Shown here one piece after another: positions 60,560-64,000 of a DNA stretch of 64,000 nucleotides. The stretch covers positions 42,172 to 106,171 of the forward strand of contig BQKZ01001407.1 in NCBI GenBank assembly GCA_036244855.1, in the 5' to 3' direction. The notes beneath the pieces are model-generated. The model did no database searches. It saw nothing but the letters and a program-made list of their open reading frames with translations, and had not been told where the DNA came from. This stretch comes from Temnopleurus reevesii. Taxonomy: Eukaryota > Echinodermata > Echinoidea > Temnopleuroida > Temnopleuridae. Within the stretch, counting starts at the first letter, position 1; each line of letters opens with the position of its first letter. A program made the position numbers and the translations under genes.

Positions 60560-60587
<28 letters not shown>
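60560..60587. repeat. 28-bp poly-C
   Basis: Uninterrupted C tract preceded by CGCTCTCTG. Confidence 0.98.
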
Positions 60588-60969
60588 AGCCATAATACGA
60601 AACGTGTTAGCAATAATTAGACTTGTTCATCTGGCAATTTAAAATGCAGTTACACCAACAGACCAATCCCACCCTACTCTCAAACCTTATCAACAAAATT
60701 GTAATTATTATTTACTCCTTTTGAAATCTGACGTTTTGAAGGTGGTAAAAATTAACCATGAGTGCTCAGTCTGCAGTGAGGGAGAAGCGACTGATTTGGG
60801 CAAATGGAGAAAAGGGGATGAAATGCCGGAGATAGTGCTCTTTGATTGATTAGTTATAGTATCCCCGGTATGAATCGAATCAAATCAATCAACCCATTGA
60901 CTACTGGCACCAGGCAGTCCCTGCACCAAACCTATATGGGAATTATTTAATTCGGTAGTCAAAAGGTTC

Positions 60970-61390
60970 AATATAAAATCTAATTTTGAATTAACATAAC
61001 TATACAGGGCGGTTAAGTTCGCAATTTGTAGCAGACGACAAAACGATGATGGCGCTCTTTCCAAATATTCTGCTTTCTCATTCAGTTAATCATCAAGACA
61101 CCAATTAAGGGAGTTGTTTTAATACCCTTCAATATTACAGTGAAATATTTTAAATTTAAAGTCTAGATTATTTTCTAAGAACTACAAAATAACATCAGAT
61201 CTTTAGTTGTAAAGGTAGATGCCATTTAAAAGAAAGTATATCTCCTGCAAATACCATATTTCGAATATCTAATAGCCTAATTGACTTCGTATCATTTTTA
61301 TACATCTTACAACAATTGAAAAGAAATGTTGAACGAGTCACCTGCAAATATCCATCATCAATTCCTTGCCCAAAGACTTTAACTAACATA
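60970..61390. repeat. Segmental duplication J, copy 1
   Basis: It shares ACAGGGCGG, GCAGACGACAAAACGATGAT, GGCGCTCTTT, CTTTCTCATTCA, GTGAAATATTTTA and CATCATCAATTCCTTGCCC with 62,450-62,945. Homology is patchy with many indels and breaks frame between copies. Confidence 0.85.
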
Positions 61391-61398
61391 CAAACTAA

Positions 61399-61419
61399 AA
61401 AAAAAAAAAAAAAAAAAAA
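61399..61419. repeat. Poly-A tract
   Basis: About 21 A residues. Confidence 0.95.
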
Positions 61420-61533
61420 GGCTAGTGGCCTTCCCTCCCCCCAACACACACATACGTTTACTAATATGCTTAAAACCACCCGACCCTTTGACAAATCATT
61501 TTCAATCATATATTAGGCACTTTTTAGGGCTTT

Positions 61534-61537
61534 NTCT

Positions 61538-61581
<44 letters not shown>
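61534..61581. repeat. Single N and 41-bp poly-C
   Basis: An N in TTTNTCTCTG is followed by the longest homopolymer in the window, 61,541-61,581. Confidence 0.97.
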
Positions 61582-61583
<2 letters not shown>

Positions 61584-61620
61584 TCCTTGCAAAAAAAAGA
61601 TGAACTTCAAGACATCCAGG

Positions 61621-61870
61621 GGATAATAATAATGCGCATGTATCTACTCGGCAGAGTGCTCTATGTGAATTTGTATTATTATTCCAAAGTTTAGTCGTCT
61701 GCATCCGAGCGCCAAAGCATTTTTATGAATAAGTATTCCTGCAAGTTACCGATTCACCTCACTTGGGTTGAGTGCAGCACAATGTGGATCAATTTCTTGC
61801 TGAAGGAAATTAACACAAATGGTTGGGACTGGAACCGCGATGGCGATAGTTATGTCTACTACACCTAGAC
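61621..61870 (-). mobile_element. tRNA-derived SINE, decayed
   Basis: An ATAATAATAATGCGCATGTA tail region and TACTCGGCAGAGTGCTC are followed by GGGTTGAGTGCAGCACAATG and CTTGCTGAAGGAAATTAACA. The B-box is degraded (GGACTGGAACCGCGATGG). Confidence 0.7.
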
Positions 61871-62449
61871 GCTTCCAAATTAATGTTTGATGCTGTATTT
61901 TGTTTACCCTTTTTAAGTCCAAGATTAATATTTTGACATATGAACTGACGAACCCGGTGCACTTGCATTTGTGTGCGGCCGTCACTTTCAGAATTTCTGT
62001 CAATAATCTTACAACTTCCAAGCATTTAGGGAAATTTTTAGCATTTGATGTTGCATCTTTTTAATCTATCTTTATTTTTTATTTAAATCTAAAACAAATT
62101 TAAAACGAGTAAGAGTGTGCAATGCTTGTTTTTCTCTCAATCTCAAATATGGCAGCTTCTGCCAGACAAGCTGTAAAATATACAAATATATATAAACATG
62201 TTTGCGATCCCCTCCTACACACCACTGCAATGTGAATGGGTGGCAATCTTAGAAGAACAAAAACAAATAGAATGAAAATAAAAGTATCCCGAGATGCGAT
62301 TTGGGGGCATTTGAGTCCACTAACTAAAACTGTGCAATCTACCACTCTCTTCCCCCTCTCTTTTATTTTTCTCCTTTTAAATTCTAAATCACATTTTAAT
62401 GCAGATGCACCTCCCGGTTTAAATCAAATCAAATAAATTTGTTGATATA

Positions 62450-62945
62450 AAATCCATATTTAAATTATCATACGTATTACAGGGCGGATAACTTTGCAAT
62501 CTGTAATAGCAGACGACAAAACGATGATGGCGCTCTTTTAAAATATTCGGCTTTCTCATTCATGTCATTCAGTTATTCATTATTTTGAAACCGGAGAGTA
62601 TTAACATATATTATGTTAAACATTAACTCGGGAAGTTTTTTTTTATTCCATTTGATACCATAGTGAAATATTTTATATCATAAGTCTAAATTAACCTCAG
62701 TCTAAGAATTCAAATTTACTCGAGAGTTTTAGCCATATATAAAAGGTAAATGCCATGATTTCTTAAAATAAAAATCAACATCAGCCAAAAACATATCCCT
62801 GTGGTAATACCACATTTCAAAAACCAATTCATGTTGAATTCGAAACGTTTTGATGCATCTTAAAACAATTGAACAAGAAGTATCGCACTCGTTGGACGAG
62901 TCACCGGCAAAATCCATCATCAATTCCTTGCCCGACTTTTTTGCA
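62450..62945. repeat. Segmental duplication J, copy 2
   Basis: Second copy of 60,970-61,390. Minus-strand frame 62,729-63,001 covers part of it, but the equivalent frame in copy 1 is interrupted, so I do not call it coding. Confidence 0.85.
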
Positions 62946-63000
62946 AACTGAAGTACAAGGTAGGACCATAAGGCTCCCCCAAAAATCGTTTGGATGTCCA

Positions 63001-64000
63001 AGACCGTCTAATTCTTTAAAAATGTCATTTTAAACGTTTTAAAGCTCTTTATTCCATTCTAAGTTTTATTTTCTACATGAAATCTATTTTAGATATCAAC
63101 AGAGGGTAAATGTTTTTTCCGACCTCGCGACGTAATTTGAAGAAAAAAAAGAGTTATTATTGGGCATCCATAAACATTTTGATATGTCTCTTGTAAAAGA
63201 CAGGTACTATTTAAAATCCAACTTGCTATTTTCATAAATGTTATACAGAATTAACAAAAAAAGGACAAAAATCGTAGATACCCTTAGTTTCCTCTTCCCA
63301 ATCCCATTTCATTTCTTTATAATAAGTGCTAATCTATAATACGATTCGATTAGATTTATTTTAGGGACCAGCACCCAATTCTTGTTCCGGATTTTCCTTT
63401 TCTAATCTATTTGGTAATATTTTATGTTAATAATCATATTGTGTTCCATATCAATTTTGAACATCATCATTCATGGTGTATGACATTGAAAGCGTCTGTT
63501 GATGAACAGTTAAATCAAACTTGTATGAATCTTAAATCTGTATTTAAATAATTCTATTAGGCTTCATATACCTATATAGCCAGTTTACATTATTGATATA
63601 TTTTACTGCATGCGTTCATGTCCTCCTTACATTTATTTATTTTTCATTATATCTTCTTTCCGCTCATTTCTGCATTTGGTTTCTTTATTGAATTTGAACT
63701 TCTTAATCAGCATTTTTTAAAGCAATTGAGGAGTCGCAATTTTCCTTTAACATTTTTTTAAAGAGTCACATTAACAAAAATAACGGTTGTTTATTCAGGA
63801 ATCGCAAGCGTGTAATTACTATTTGTACAAAGCTTAAAAACAGAGGAAATGTCAATATATTCATAAAAATCACAAATAATGATGGAAATTTGTACACAAT
63901 GTTCAAAGAAATGAATGAATAAATAAAATGCAACCCTTTCGAAGTTGTGTACACTGTGCTGCAGCGGACTATAGATGGGGTAGATCAACCCACGCGAAAT
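63001..64000. other. Unassigned AT-rich DNA with a possible SINE scrap at the end
   Basis: Nothing recognisable until 63,950-64,000, where ACACTGTGCTGCAG and CAACCCACGCGAAAT resemble the SINE body seen at 16,360 (plus orientation), cut off by the window end. Confidence 0.4.

Noticed and set aside
62729..63001. 90-codon minus-strand frame in segmental duplication J copy 2
   Set aside because: The homologous stretch in copy 1 is frameshifted and has stops, and the peptide is not recognisable.

Overview
This window looks like a gene-poor, repeat-rich stretch of an animal genome, most likely a sea urchin or a close echinoderm relative. That is an inference. It rests on the AT-rich background, the absence of bacterial-type gene packing, several short elements with a tRNA-like B box, a shared body and (ATT)n-type tails, dozens of microsatellites and long poly-C tracts, and a heterozygous-looking assembly with single-N contig joins. 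No long protein-coding gene is visible. The longest open frames without gaps are about 120-170 codons, and none resembles a family I recognise. Open frames across CT, GGT and N runs are artefacts.

Layout. 1-8 kb: mostly unassigned AT-rich DNA, one fold-back element with inverted arrays of a 16-bp motif (2.9-3.35 kb), a weak promoter-like patch (4.36 kb), a candidate terminal coding exon with a poly(A) signal (5.23-5.45 kb) and two small hairpin elements. 8-12 kb: a SINE, a CCAAT/E-box cluster with a possible minus-strand exon, and an interleaved duplication, one copy of which carries a SINE. 12-30 kb: a GC-rich patch with an E2F-like palindrome, many hairpin MITEs of several families (most flanked by TA), a roughly 303-bp tandem array with a MITE nested inside it, and a very well preserved 211-bp element with perfect 78-bp inverted repeats and a 9-bp target duplication (25,862-26,072). 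30-36 kb: a tandem pair with conserved splice-donor-like sites, then a 1,565-bp exact duplication bounded by single Ns that is probably an assembly artefact around a real, diverged repeat copy. 37-50 kb: polypyrimidine tracts, a 753-bp gap, a 527-bp tandem duplication, paired MITEs, a 130-bp tandem array and a 289-bp-offset allelic duplication. 50-64 kb: further MITEs and SINE ends, trinucleotide arrays with a gap, a four-unit diverged tandem array, a GC-rich patch at 58.4-58.9 kb, a 236-bp tandem duplication, a 41-bp poly-C tract and a diverged segmental duplication.

No pathway can be described, because no gene product can be named. The content is a record of non-autonomous DNA transposons. 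The TA-flanked families point to Tc1/mariner-type enzymes acting in trans, and the 9-bp duplication points to a Mutator-type enzyme. SINEs and local tandem duplication add the rest. The candidate exons are the only places where genic function is suggested, all at low confidence.
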